42,866 nucleotides of DNA from Actinomycetes bacterium (GTDB lineage: Bacteria > Actinomycetota > Coriobacteriia > Coriobacteriales > UBA8131). Both the position numbers and the translations under genes were made by a program. The number at the start of each line of letters is the position of its first letter. The stretch's first letter is position 1. The notes beneath the pieces were generated by a model. That model had not been told where the DNA came from, made no database searches, and was given only the letters and a program-made list of their open reading frames with translations. The stretch lies in assembly GCA_009787085.1 (NCBI GenBank), contig WRGR01000033.1:1-42866 (forward strand). The letters are read 5' to 3'. Shown in pieces: positions 31,289-39,538 of the stretch.

Positions 31289-32211
31289 CCGACATCGCCC
31301 TCATCTATCGCTGCCGCCGCTGCTGCGCTGTCGACGTCCACCGGAACCGCCGCGCCCTTGCCCTTATTGTGGATCAAGTTGAAATACTCGAACTCGATCT
31401 CGTCACGGGCACCAAGCACCGGTGCCCTCTCTGCCGGGCTTTCCTTCCTCGGCTCGTCACCGACCGACTTCAGCACTTCCAGCTCGGCTTTCAGCTCTTC
31501 CAACTGCGCACTTAGAGCGTCGGCCTCCTGCTGCTTGACCACATAGCGGGCAAACGCACCGCCGGCCGAAAGCGCCCGCTCCTCGAACTCCTGCTTCTGC
31601 GCCGCCGCCCGCCGCATCTGCACCAGCTGCGCTGGCTGGCATTGTTCAATGTCGTCCTCCTTGGACAGCTTAGCCGCCTCCCTAGCAGCCTCAAAGCCAA
31701 TGAAGTCGTGCACCTTCTCCAAACTAAAACCGGCCACATTGAAAGCGCTGCGGACAATGCCGGCCAGCGGCGCGAAACCGTGCGCGTCACCACCACCCAC
31801 CACATACAGATGAGCCGGACGTTTGGGAAGGGGCTTTTGTCCCAGCACGTAGCGTTGGGAATAGTAAGGCTGAAAACGATCCATCAGCGCCTTGAACTGT
31901 GAGCACGGCCCGGCAAAATAGACCGGGGCAACAATGCCCAAGGCGCCCACCCGTTCCAAGACCGCCGTCAACTCAAGGTAGTCGTCAGCAAAATGCCCAT
32001 CTTGGGTGCGCTTGGTCAAGACGCAAATCCCCGTCTTCTCGCAGTAACCGCAGCCAGTGCAAGGGTCGATATGCTTCTCGGATAAGAAGAAATGCTGTGT
32101 GCGTGCCCCTGCCTTTTGCGCCCCCTGCTCCAAAAGCCCCACCAAGGCCACAGAGGTCTTGCGGCGCGGTGACGCCGAGATAAACAGGATGTCTGGCTTT
32201 TCTTCACTCAT
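31285..32211 (-). CDS. Flavodoxin-fold NAD(P)H-dependent oxidoreductase with [Fe-S]-like cysteines
   Basis: About 308 residues. It begins M-S-E-E-K-P-D-I-L-F-I-S-A-S-P-R-R-K-T-S, the FMN-phosphate loop of the NADPH-dependent FMN reductase/iron-sulfur flavoprotein group. DPCTGCGYCEKTGICVL follows near 55 (four cysteines). Later come P-V-Y-F-A-G-P-C-S-Q-F-K-A-L and a coiled-coil-like segment (E-A-D-A-L-S-A-Q-L-E-E-L-K). The ATG has GAGGAGA eight bases upstream; the longer frame adds a repetitive L-A-E-L-L-A sequence and is rejected. The substrate is unknown. It is coupled to ksgA by overlap. Confidence 0.8.
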   Translation of the reverse strand: MSEEKPDILFISASPRRKTSVALVGLLEQGAQKAGARTQHFFLSEKHIDPCTGCGYCEKTGICVLTKRTQDGHFADDYLELTAVLERVGALGIVAPVYFAGPCSQFKALMDRFQPYYSQRYVLGQKPLPKRPAHLYVVGGGDAHGFAPLAGIVRSAFNVAGFSLEKVHDFIGFEAAREAAKLSKEDDIEQCQPAQLVQMRRAAAQKQEFEERALSAGGAFARYVVKQQEADALSAQLEELKAELEVLKSVGDEPRKESPAERAPVLGARDEIEFEYFNLIHNKGKGAAVPVDVDSAAAAAAIDEGDVG

Positions 32212-32339
32212 GATAAAGTCTCCTCGGGTTCGTGGTGCCAGCAGCTCTGCTAACAGCTCTGCCAGCAGCTCATTTAGGGCTGTTCGGTCGCACAACCTGG
32301 CACAGCGGCAGCGCTCGACATCTCCCTAAAAAGTTCCGG

Positions 32340-33368
32340 TCAGTCATACCGTAGCGGATCGCGATCCATAGCCTCGGCAGCTGCAGTGCCCCGAAAAAAG
32401 CGCTCGGCGTTCAGGTGGAGCTGCCCCAGCACCTCGCGCTGCCCCAGCTTGTCGTTACTACGCAGGGCAGCCAAGCAGGCCGCCGTGAACACCGTGTGCG
32501 CAGGGTCAGCAACCGTGCCACGCAACGGCTCTGGAGCCATGAACGGGGCATCGGTCTCGGTCATGATGCTCTCCAAGGGTGCCAAGGCAGCTGCCTTGCG
32601 CAGGTGCTCCAGCTTCTTGAAAGTCAAAGCGCCACCGAAAGCCAATGACGCGCCCTTCTCCAAAAACGGCACCATATCGTCTTTCCCAAGAGTATAGCAG
32701 TGGAGCAAGACACCGGACGTCGGCCAGCCGTCGGCGTTGAGTATCTCCAAGCCATCGGCATGCGCCTCACGCAGGTGCAAGGCGACCGGCAAGTCCAGCC
32801 GACGGGCGATCTCCAGCTGACGGCGGAATACCTCACGCTGAACCTTACGGGGCGAGGCATCGTAGTGGTAGTCTAGGCCAATCTCGCCAATGGCTGCCGT
32901 CAACGGCTGGTGGACCAGATCAAGCAGCACCTCTTGCAGCTGCTCGTCATAGCGCGAGGCGTTATGTGGGTGACAGCCGACGATCACCCTGACACTGGGT
33001 GCTTGACGCACCGGCTGTTGCCACTCGGCCAGCAGCACCTCGGCTTGATGGCACCATTCTGGCAGCTGGCCATAGGTACGCTCCGGCTCTTCTGAGGGGT
33101 CAACAACACTGACGATGAAGTCCACGTGGTGGGCAGCTGCCCGCGCCAAGGCCAATCCCGGATTGCTGAGCATGTCCAAGTGACAGTGGCTGTCAGCAAC
33201 AGCCGAAACGACGGTGGCAGCCGAAACGACGGTGGCAGCCGAAACAGTGGCTGCCACCCCGGCAGTGGTAGCTACAGAGCCGCCGACAGCCTGATCATCC
33301 ACACCGCCAAGCACCTCGGCATCAAAGCACGGCGGCTCGATAATACGCCCCTTGGCGTCACGGAACAA
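32340..33368 (-). CDS. tatD: TatD-family metal-dependent hydrolase
   Basis: The core starts at ADSHCHLDMLSN (H-x-H metal motif) and includes V-G-C-H-P-H-N-A, IGEIGLDYHYD, L-H-L-R-E-A-H-A-D, H-C-Y-T and E-T-D-A-P. These are typical of TatD deoxyribonuclease-type enzymes of the amidohydrolase superfamily. Unusually, an Ala/Thr/Val linker of about 35 residues, encoded by an 18-base tandem repeat, precedes the core. The frame is open to 33479, which would overlap metG by 77 bases. A TTG start (L-F-R-D-A-K-G-R) that removes the overlap is chosen; it is uncertain. Confidence 0.85.
   Translation of the reverse strand: MFRDAKGRIIEPPCFDAEVLGGVDDQAVGGSVATTAGVAATVSAATVVSAATVVSAVADSHCHLDMLSNPGLALARAAAHHVDFIVSVVDPSEEPERTYGQLPEWCHQAEVLLAEWQQPVRQAPSVRVIVGCHPHNASRYDEQLQEVLLDLVHQPLTAAIGEIGLDYHYDASPRKVQREVFRRQLEIARRLDLPVALHLREAHADGLEILNADGWPTSGVLLHCYTLGKDDMVPFLEKGASLAFGGALTFKKLEHLRKAAALAPLESIMTETDAPFMAPEPLRGTVADPAHTVFTAACLAALRSNDKLGQREVLGQLHLNAERFFRGTAAAEAMDRDPLRYD
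33201..33251 (-). repeat. In-frame 18-base tandem repeat in tatD
   Basis: AGCCGAAACGACGGTGGC (plus reading) occurs twice, then in a shortened third copy. It encodes the V-S-A-A-T-V linker ahead of the metal-binding HCH motif. Confidence 0.75.
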
Positions 33369-33402
33369 GGCATCACAAAAGACCTTGCCCGCCTCGCTGC
33401 TC

Positions 33403-35133
33403 TCAGCCAATTCCCACGTCCGCCTCGGTTTTGCGCGGGAAAAGCGCGTCACCGACCTCGATGCGGCCACCAGCCTCAAGGCCGCCCCAAGTACTAGCAG
33501 CTTTTAAGTTGCTCAAGGCCAGCGGGTCTCCCAAGCCCAGCCGCCGCCAGATCTCGCAAGAGCTGGCCGGCATCACCGGCGCATAGTACAAGGCGATTAC
33601 CCGAATCGCCTCCAGCAAGTTATAGAGCACAAAACAGAGTTGGTCGTTGATGGTTGGTGCCTTGGCGTCATCCAGCGATATACCGGCGGCCAAGGCTGCC
33701 TCTGTCTCTTTTTGGGCCTCTTTGGCAATCGTCCAAGGTGCCGTCTCTTCGATGTAGAGGTTCGCCCGGTCGACCAGTTCCAGAACCGCCGCCAACGCTC
33801 CCGCGTAGTCGATGGCCTCGAATGCGGCAATGTATTTATCGTAAAGTGCTTCGGCAAGCTCGCCCAAGGGGTTGCCCAGTTTGCGCGACAAGGCAGCGTA
33901 GGTCTTCGGCCAAAGCTCTGGTATCTCACCGCCTAGGTATTTGTTGGTCATATTCAGGACCCGGGAGCAGAGGTTGCCCCAGCTGTTCGCCAAATCGGCA
34001 TTGTAGACTTGAAGCATCCGTTTCAGCGATATCGAGCCGTCAGCACCAAACTGGATATCGGCCAAGAAGTAGTAACGGTAGCCGTCCTGCGTGAAGTGAC
34101 GTGCCAGCTCCAAGGGCTGCATGACGTTGCCCCGCGACTTGCCCATCTTCTCGCCTTTGGTCAGCAAAAAACCATGGGCGAAGACCTTCTCTGGCAGCGG
34201 CAGCCCAGCAGCCATCAGCATGGCCGGCCAGATCACACAGTGAAAGCGAATGATGTCTTTGCCCACAAAATGAATCTGTGCCGGCCAGCGCCGGGTGAAA
34301 AGCGCTTGGTCGGCAGGGTCGTCGGAGCCATAGCCGATGGCGCTGAGGTAGTTGATCAGCGCGTCCACCCAAACATAACTGATATGGCCGGGGGCAAAGG
34401 GAATGGGGACGCCCCAGTCAAAGCTGGTGCGGCTGATGGAAAGATCGCGCAAACCGCCTTGCACGAAAGAAACCACCTCGTTTTTGCGAATCTCGGGGCA
34501 GATGAACTCCGGGTGGCCGCGATAGTGCGCCAGCAACGGCTCGGCGTAATCGGAGAGGCGGAAGAAGAGGTTTTCCTCCTCCACGAAGGATAGCGGTCGG
34601 CCGCAGTCCGGGCAAAGCCATTCCCCAGACTCGTTCTTGGCAGCCCCGCCGGCCTCCTCGGCAGCCAAGGCGAACTCTGCCAGCTGCTCGTCAGTGAAGA
34701 AGGTCTCGTCAGGCACGCAGTAATAGCCTTGATATACACTCTTATAAATAGCGCCACACTCATATAGTGTGTTGAAGAAGTGCTGCACACCCCGAACGTG
34801 GCGTTCCTCGGTGGTGCGGATAAAGTCGTCGTAGGAGACATTCAGGTCCCGCCAAGCATCAATGAACAGCGGTGCCACGCTGTCCACCCATTGTTGGGGG
34901 CTGATGCCCTGTGCCGATGCAGTCTGGGCAACTTTTTGCCCATGCTCGTCCAAGCCGGTCAGAAGCCAGGCGTCGCGCCCATCCAAACGCATTGCCCGAG
35001 CCAAAGCATCGGCGGCCACCGTGGTGTAGGCCGTGCCTAAATGGGGACGGCCATTGACAAAATAAATCGGCGTAGTTAAATAATAAGAGCGCCCAGCGGC
35101 TGGAGCGTTCTCGCTAGCAACATGGTATGGCAT
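33403..35133 (-). CDS. metG: Methionyl-tRNA synthetase
   Basis: The 576-residue protein has the class-I HIGH-type motif as P-H-L-G-T-A-Y (residues about 30-36), L-L-T-G-L-D-E-H-G-Q-K, and a single zinc-knuckle-like pair W-L-C-P-D-C. WVDALINYLSA, K-D-I-I-R-F-H and the K-M-G-K-S loop (G-E-K-M-G-K-S-R-G-N) follow, as does an all-alpha anticodon domain. There is no C-terminal tRNA-binding extension. It charges tRNA-Met. It heads the metG-tatD-flavoprotein-ksgA cluster on the minus strand. Confidence 0.96.
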   Translation of the reverse strand: MPYHVASENAPAAGRSYYLTTPIYFVNGRPHLGTAYTTVAADALARAMRLDGRDAWLLTGLDEHGQKVAQTASAQGISPQQWVDSVAPLFIDAWRDLNVSYDDFIRTTEERHVRGVQHFFNTLYECGAIYKSVYQGYYCVPDETFFTDEQLAEFALAAEEAGGAAKNESGEWLCPDCGRPLSFVEEENLFFRLSDYAEPLLAHYRGHPEFICPEIRKNEVVSFVQGGLRDLSISRTSFDWGVPIPFAPGHISYVWVDALINYLSAIGYGSDDPADQALFTRRWPAQIHFVGKDIIRFHCVIWPAMLMAAGLPLPEKVFAHGFLLTKGEKMGKSRGNVMQPLELARHFTQDGYRYYFLADIQFGADGSISLKRMLQVYNADLANSWGNLCSRVLNMTNKYLGGEIPELWPKTYAALSRKLGNPLGELAEALYDKYIAAFEAIDYAGALAAVLELVDRANLYIEETAPWTIAKEAQKETEAALAAGISLDDAKAPTINDQLCFVLYNLLEAIRVIALYYAPVMPASSCEIWRRLGLGDPLALSNLKAASTWGGLEAGGRIEVGDALFPRKTEADVGIG

Positions 35134-35190
35134 GACTGAACCGGTACTTCCTTAAGTCTACGAAGCAAAGCAGCAGCTTTAGACAATCTT

Positions 35191-35266
35191 TGGTGGGCCG
35201 TGAGGGAATCGAACCCGCGACCTTGGGATTAAAAGTCCCCTGCTCTGCCAACTGAGCTAACGGCCC
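35191..35266 (-). tRNA. tRNA-Lys (anticodon TTT), CCA encoded
   Basis: On the minus strand the acceptor GGGCCGT pairs with ACGGCCC. The D-arm reads AGCTCAGTTGGCAGAGCA, the anticodon loop CTTTTAA gives TTT, and the T-arm reads GCGGGTTCGATTCCCTC (approximately). A and CCA end the molecule. All four arms form without mismatch in the acceptor stem. It lies 57 bases upstream of metG. Confidence 0.97.
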
Positions 35267-35313
35267 ACAACACAATGGTATCATAGTCTAGTTTTTCTCT
35301 CAGCCTAGGAAAA

Positions 35314-35329
35314 CACCGATTAATGCTGC
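35314..35329. repeat. Dispersed CCGATTAATGCTGC element, copy 2
   Basis: The core CACCGATTAATGCTGC lies between the tRNA-Lys and the carbonic anhydrase start. Flanking arms are weaker than in copy 1. Confidence 0.4.
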
Positions 35330-35369
35330 TATGCCAAATCGTAGGCTTGGCAGACATAAGGAGCTTAAG

Positions 35370-36152
35370 ATGATCCGCACTGACTTGTTAGAGATAGTAC
35401 CAAGCAAGCAGGCCTTGCAACTGCTGAAGGAGGGGAATCAGCGTTACGTACAGGGCATCCATGATGAGTCAGCCTGTGAGCATGCAGCAGCCCGGCAATT
35501 GCTTTGGGATGCGAACCAAGCCCCCCTAGCTGTCGTGTTGTGCTGCTCCGATTCCCGGGTTCCGCCCGAGCTGATCTTCGACATGGGGCTAGGCCAGCTG
35601 TTCGTAGTGCGTGTCGCTGGCAATGTGGCCGATGCCTTGGTCATCGGCAGCGTCGAGTTTGCCGTTCAAAACCTCGGCACCCAACTGGTGTTGGTGCTAG
35701 GCCACAGCGACTGCAAAGCCGTGATTGCGGCCGTAACTAGGCTGGGTTCAGGCACAGGCACTGGCGCGGGCGCGGGCGCGGGTGCGGGCGCGGGCGCGGG
35801 CGCGGGCATCACGGCGGTCGTCACCGAAATCGCACCCGCCATCGAGCGGGCACGGGCAACATTCAGCGACCCCGAAAAAATTACAGCTCAAGAGGACTGT
35901 AGTCCGGACAGCCTGCATGGCCTTTGCTCCCTTTGCGAGGATCAGAACGTGCGCATCGGCATCGAACGGCTGCTAGGCAGCACCGTGCTGTCCGCCTTGG
36001 CAACCGAGGGAAAACTACAAGTAGTAGGCTCAAAGTACAGCGTTAAGACCGGCGAGGTTGTTTTTTGGGACAGGGAAGCGCCGATCAGTGCTGCCATTCC
36101 AGATTGCGGGCATGGTCATGAGGCACTGCTGCCGCGAGATCAGAAAGCCTGA
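35370..36152 (+). CDS. Beta-class carbonic anhydrase
   Basis: About 260 residues with the zinc ligands of the beta class: L-C-C-S-D-S-R-V-P (Cys and Asp) and G-H-S-D-C (His and Cys). R-V-A-G-N-V and the central V-E-F-A-V-Q-N-L also fit. It hydrates CO2 to bicarbonate. A run of alternating Gly-Ala (encoded by a GCGGGC-type repeat, about 35744-35808) interrupts the helical region after the second zinc motif. The C-terminal residues A-P-I-S-A-A-I-P come from a dispersed repeat. The ATG has AAGGAG six bases upstream; an earlier frame start lacks an SD. Confidence 0.9.
   Translation: MIRTDLLEIVPSKQALQLLKEGNQRYVQGIHDESACEHAAARQLLWDANQAPLAVVLCCSDSRVPPELIFDMGLGQLFVVRVAGNVADALVIGSVEFAVQNLGTQLVLVLGHSDCKAVIAAVTRLGSGTGTGAGAGAGAGAGAGAGITAVVTEIAPAIERARATFSDPEKITAQEDCSPDSLHGLCSLCEDQNVRIGIERLLGSTVLSALATEGKLQVVGSKYSVKTGEVVFWDREAPISAAIPDCGHGHEALLPRDQKA
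35744..35808 (+). repeat. GCGGGC-type microsatellite in the carbonic anhydrase gene
   Basis: Near-perfect hexamer repeats encode (G-A)n after T-R-L-G-S-G-T-G-T. The frame is maintained. Confidence 0.8.
36073..36100. repeat. Dispersed CCGATTAATGCTGC element, copy 3
   Basis: GGGAAGCGCCGATCAGTGCTGCC matches the core of copies 1 and 2 with two changes. It lies inside the 3' end of the carbonic anhydrase gene, where it encodes E-A-P-I-S-A-A-I-P. Confidence 0.45.
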
Positions 36153-36199
36153 TTCGGCGACTGTGGCATCCGGTCGATCAGCGGCCGCCTGAGCCTGAG

Positions 36200-36638
36200 C
36201 TTCCTGGAGGTCGTCAAGGGCTGCGGCACGGCCGGCGACAACATCGGCTTTGATGAGGGGATTAGCTATTGGGGCGGTTTCTCCAAACAGGGCGGGCATA
36301 TCGCCGTGACCTGTCCGTCATGGTTCTCCGATGAGCACCCCGCCGAGATCGAGAGCTTCTGAAACGACGCAGTCGGCAGGCTGGGCACGGTCAGCCAGAA
36401 CATATCGGCAATGCATAAGGCCGGCTACAGCTTTATCGCATCGTTCGTCTTGCCCGAAGAATGCTGGACGGACGGCTACTTCACTCCAAGGGGAGCGACC
36501 GAACAGATGCTATTGGCAAAATGCCCCGGCAACATGGCCGTCGAATCGTACATTGAAGATGAGCGGCACGAGGTGGAGCTATTCGCAAAGTACAAGCAGC
36601 ACTACGGCTACGTGTTCTACGTCGGCAAAAAGCGATAG
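36200..36638 (+). pseudogene. SAM-dependent methyltransferase relic with internal stop
   Basis: One frame reads N-I-G-F-D-E-G-I-S-Y-W, G-G-H-I-A-V-T-C-P-S-W-F-S-D-E and E-I-E-S-F. It then hits TGA (36360-36362) where homologues have Trp, and continues N-D-A-V-G-R-L, MHKAGYSFIASFVLPEECWT, and ends E-L-F-A-K-Y-K-Q-H-Y-G-Y. This is the C-terminal two-thirds of a class-I methyltransferase of the type in which F-W and P-E-x-C-W-T-D are conserved. The N-terminal SAM-binding loop is missing and there is no start. Confidence 0.7.
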
Positions 36639-36745
36639 CCGACCCGCCAGAATTTCCACATCCAGCGGCCTCTTCCTGATGAGCTGGCGGACACCGGACT
36701 CACCGTGATAGCTGCCGTTAGAAGTTTTCTATGCGCTGTCTTCAT
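36617..36745 (-). pseudogene. Signal-peptide start of a lost surface protein
   Basis: AAAAGGAGG precedes an ATG that opens M-K-T-A-H-R-K-L-L-T-A-A-I-T-V, a Sec signal. The frame then runs into sequence antisense to the methyltransferase relic and stops after 42 codons. Only the first 25 or so codons look native. Confidence 0.4.
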
Positions 36746-36828
36746 AATGGCCTCCTTTTAATTCGGATCTAGCGCCCACTGCCCTGCGGGTTGTTGTCCG
36801 CCTTGTTTTTGATGGCACCTGATATTTT

Positions 36829-36927
36829 CTATGTCACAACAGAAACAGGCTTTGCCGTCTTTACGAGCGTACCCTTTGCACCCTTGGCCGTGCTCCTAAA
36901 GACCTTGTAGCCCTTTGCACGGTCGAC
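36829..36927 (-). pseudogene. Fibronectin-III-like fragment of a surface protein
   Basis: The minus strand reads V-D-R-A-K-G-Y-K-V-F-R-S-T, then K-G-T-L-V-K-T-A-K, and stops. The pattern 'A-GYKVYRS ... L-KT' is typical of Fn3-like repeats in cell-surface proteins. It has no start of its own and lies between prmC and the signal-peptide relic. Confidence 0.4.
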
Positions 36928-36934
36928 CTGATTC

Positions 36935-38185
36935 TCAGCGCTGAGCCGTCAGGTAGCGCGGTCGGTTGTTCAGGTCTACGTGGGGCTGCACGAGATCAAA
37001 GCCTGCTGCTTCAGCCAGTCGGCAGGCGCTGGCCAGCGTGGACTCGTGCAGCTCGACTGCTAGCATGCCACCGGAACGCAGCAAGCAAGCGGCCTGATCC
37101 AAAAGCCGCCGGAACACCGCCAAGCCGTCATTGCCGCCATCCAAGGCCAGTTGCGGCTCGAAGGCCGCCACCTCATGGGGCAAGGCTGCCAGCTCTGAGC
37201 TTGGCACGTAGGGCGGGTTGGATATCACCAGATCAAAGCTGGCCTGCCGCCCCGGCTCGGCCAACAGGCTGCTGGCCAAGTCATCCAACCGCAGCTCCAA
37301 GGAGGCGCCGTTTAATGCAAGAACCCTGTTATTGCGGCTCTGACCCGCAACTTTTCCCTTGCTCGGCGGCGCAAAAGATTGCGTCTCAGGGCCGCAATGA
37401 CGGGTTTTTTGCGCTGGTCGGCACTGCTCGATGCCCACGCTCAGCACCCGGGCATTCTCCTCGGTCAAGGCCAGTGCTTGTGGGTCGATATCCGTGGCCA
37501 GCACTTGCAGGTCGGCAACCCCTTGCGCCTCTTGTAAGAGCGAGAGCGCGATCGCGCCGCTGCCGCAGCCGATGTCTAGCACCTGCAAAACCGGGCAAGC
37601 GGCGGCGGTCGTGATGCAAACCGCCTCAGCGGACGCAACACCCGCGCCCGCTATCACCGTGTCTGGCAGCCGTTCGCCGCCGCGCTCTGGCGGTAACAGC
37701 GCAGCCGCCGCGCCCGGCGCTGCCGCCGTAGCTGGAACCGCCGCGCCCGGCACCACAGCAGCTGGGGCCGCCGTAGCTGGAACCGCCGCGCCCGGCACCA
37801 CAGCAGCTGGGGCCGCCGTAGCCAGCGCCCTTATCCACTCCAACGCCAACTCGACCAGCCCTTCAGTCTCCGGACGCGGTATCAGTACCCCCGGGCACAC
37901 CTTCATATCCAAATACCGGAAGGGCGCACTACCCCGGATGTATTGCAAGGGCTCGGCGGCCAGCCGCCGCTCGGCGTAGTTGCGCAGCCGTACCTTTTCG
38001 GCCTGCGAAAGCTGGCGGTCGTAATGGAGGGGCAACTCCACCCGGTCTAAGCCACAGACCATGCCCAGCAGCTGCTCGGCCGCCAAGCGGGGAGTCGGCT
38101 CCTGCCAAACCGCAGACGACCCTTCAAGCCGCCCTCGCAGCCACTGCAAAGCCTCAGCTACCGTTCGTACAGATTCGTCGCTCAT
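36935..38185 (-). CDS. prmC: Release factor glutamine methyltransferase PrmC with two inserts
   Basis: The protein methylates the Gln of the GGQ motif in release factors. It shows P-L-Q-Y-I-R-G, P-R-P-E-T-E-G-L-V-E, the SAM loop VLDIGCGSGAIALSLL and the catalytic N-P-P-Y (SNPPYVPSSEL). At 416 residues it is about 130 longer than usual. Two inserts explain this: an Ala/Pro/Val tract of some 80 residues before the SAM loop, partly two 45-base tandem units, and about 30 residues (R-H-C-G-P-E-T-Q-S-F ...) from a palindromic element between the SAM loop and N-P-P-Y. The frame survives both. It is next to prfA, its substrate's gene, with a 111-base gap. Confidence 0.9.
   Translation of the reverse strand: MSDESVRTVAEALQWLRGRLEGSSAVWQEPTPRLAAEQLLGMVCGLDRVELPLHYDRQLSQAEKVRLRNYAERRLAAEPLQYIRGSAPFRYLDMKVCPGVLIPRPETEGLVELALEWIRALATAAPAAVVPGAAVPATAAPAAVVPGAAVPATAAAPGAAAALLPPERGGERLPDTVIAGAGVASAEAVCITTAAACPVLQVLDIGCGSGAIALSLLQEAQGVADLQVLATDIDPQALALTEENARVLSVGIEQCRPAQKTRHCGPETQSFAPPSKGKVAGQSRNNRVLALNGASLELRLDDLASSLLAEPGRQASFDLVISNPPYVPSSELAALPHEVAAFEPQLALDGGNDGLAVFRRLLDQAACLLRSGGMLAVELHESTLASACRLAEAAGFDLVQPHVDLNNRPRYLTAQR
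37322..37406. repeat. Dispersed palindromic element, copy 2 (inside prmC)
   Basis: It is bounded by AACCCTGTTATTGCGG and its near-complement CCGCAATGACGGGTT, and is 85 bases long, like copy 1 at rpiB. It encodes R-H-C-G-P-E-T-Q-S-F and neighbours in the prmC frame. Confidence 0.75.
37734..37822 (-). repeat. 45-base tandem repeat in prmC
   Basis: Two near-identical 45-base units, each starting GGAACCGCCGCGCCCGGCAC in plus reading, encode A-P-A-A-V-V-P-G-A-A-V-P-A-T-A twice. A diverged third unit adjoins. Confidence 0.8.
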
Positions 38186-38296
38186 AGGACCCCAAGCATG
38201 TCACGCCCACTGCAGCCGCCACGCCCACTGCGCCCGTTACCTTCGCTGAGGTCACAGCGCTCACCACATCTGCCGCAGCCACTGTGCTCGCCGCAC

Positions 38297-39376
38297 TTAC
38301 TGCACACTCTGCTCCAAGCGGCGGGCACGGTCGGCGGCGGTCAACGCCGTTGTCAGCTCATCTAGGCCGGAGCTGCTGGCTCCCAGCAAGATGCCGTTGT
38401 AGCTGCCATTGAAACCGATGCGGTGATCGGTGACCCGGTCTTGCGGCTGGTTGTAGGTGCGGATCTTTTCTGCCCGGTCGCCGGTACCGATCTGGCTGCG
38501 CCGCTGGTCACCCAGATCGGCAAGCTGTTCGGCAAGCATCTGGTCGTAAAGCCGCGCCCGCAGGACGGCCATTGCCGCCTCTTTGTTCTGCAGCTGCGAC
38601 TTCTGGTCTTGGGACTGCACCACCAGCCCAGTGGGCAAGTGCGTGATGCGCACTGCGGAATCCGTGGTGTTCACACTCTGGCCACCTGGGCCGCTGGAAC
38701 GGTAGATGTCGATGCGCAGATCGTTGGGATTGACCTCCACCTCCACCTCGTCGGCTTCCGGGAGCACCGCCACGGTAGCCGTCGAGGTATGGATGCGCCC
38801 TTGGCTCTCGGTCTTAGGCACCCGCTGGATACGGTGGACACCGCTCTCGAACTTCATTACCGAGTACACCTTGTTGCCGGTGACCTTGAACTCGATGCGC
38901 GAATAGCCCCCAGCCTCAGAGGGGTTGGAGTCCAGCGGCACCAGCTTCCAGTTATGGCCGTCAGCGAAGCGCTGGTACATGCGATAGAGGTCGCCGGCGA
39001 AAATCGCCGCCTCGTCACCGCCAGCACCAGCACGGATCTCGACAATGATGTTTTTCTCGTCATTGGGATCACCTGGGATCAGCAGCAGTTTGATCTGCTC
39101 CTCCAACTCGCTCAAACGCTCGCCCAGCACAGCCATCTCGGCTTGGGCGAACTCCTTAGCTTGAGGGTCAGCCTCGCCATGCAAAAGCTCGCGGGCGCAA
39201 GACAGGTCGTCACTGGCACCGACCCAAGCCTTGGCCAGTGCCACCAGCTCAGCCTGAGCAGCATGCTCCTTGGCCAAACGGGTGTACTCCTTTTGGTCGC
39301 CAATCACCGCCGGGTCGGCTAGTTTGGCCTCCAGCTCCTGATAGCTGAAGATTATTTGTTGCAGTTTCTCATACAT
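38297..39376 (-). CDS. prfA: Peptide chain release factor 1
   Basis: The 359-residue protein has the G231-G-Q233 loop ([20 protein letters not shown]). At the RF1 codon-recognition tripeptide (P-x-T) it reads P-K-T (187-189) in [10 protein letters not shown]. It releases peptides at UAA and UAG. K in the middle of the P-x-T is less common than A or V. The 111-base gap to prmC is low-complexity and holds no gene. Confidence 0.95.
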   Translation of the reverse strand: MYEKLQQIIFSYQELEAKLADPAVIGDQKEYTRLAKEHAAQAELVALAKAWVGASDDLSCARELLHGEADPQAKEFAQAEMAVLGERLSELEEQIKLLLIPGDPNDEKNIIVEIRAGAGGDEAAIFAGDLYRMYQRFADGHNWKLVPLDSNPSEAGGYSRIEFKVTGNKVYSVMKFESGVHRIQRVPKTESQGRIHTSTATVAVLPEADEVEVEVNPNDLRIDIYRSSGPGGQSVNTTDSAVRITHLPTGLVVQSQDQKSQLQNKEAAMAVLRARLYDQMLAEQLADLGDQRRSQIGTGDRAEKIRTYNQPQDRVTDHRIGFNGSYNGILLGASSSGLDELTTALTAADRARRLEQSVQ

Positions 39377-39538
39377 TGAATTCCCTTGATCCTTTTTCTT
39401 AGTTAGGTATTCGATGATAGCATGTCAGAACCCACGCTGGCGGCAAGGCGCTATACTGGAAGCCTGGCGATAATTCAAACGGGAATTCAAGCACTTCCGG
39501 AAAGAGGTCGGGCTGGTAGCAAAAGGAGTCGGCAGTCT

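Noticed and set aside
33369-33479. N-terminal extension of TatD overlapping metG
   Set aside because: The sequence is unlike TatD and is explained by overlap with the metG 3' end; a downstream TTG start is preferred though not proven.
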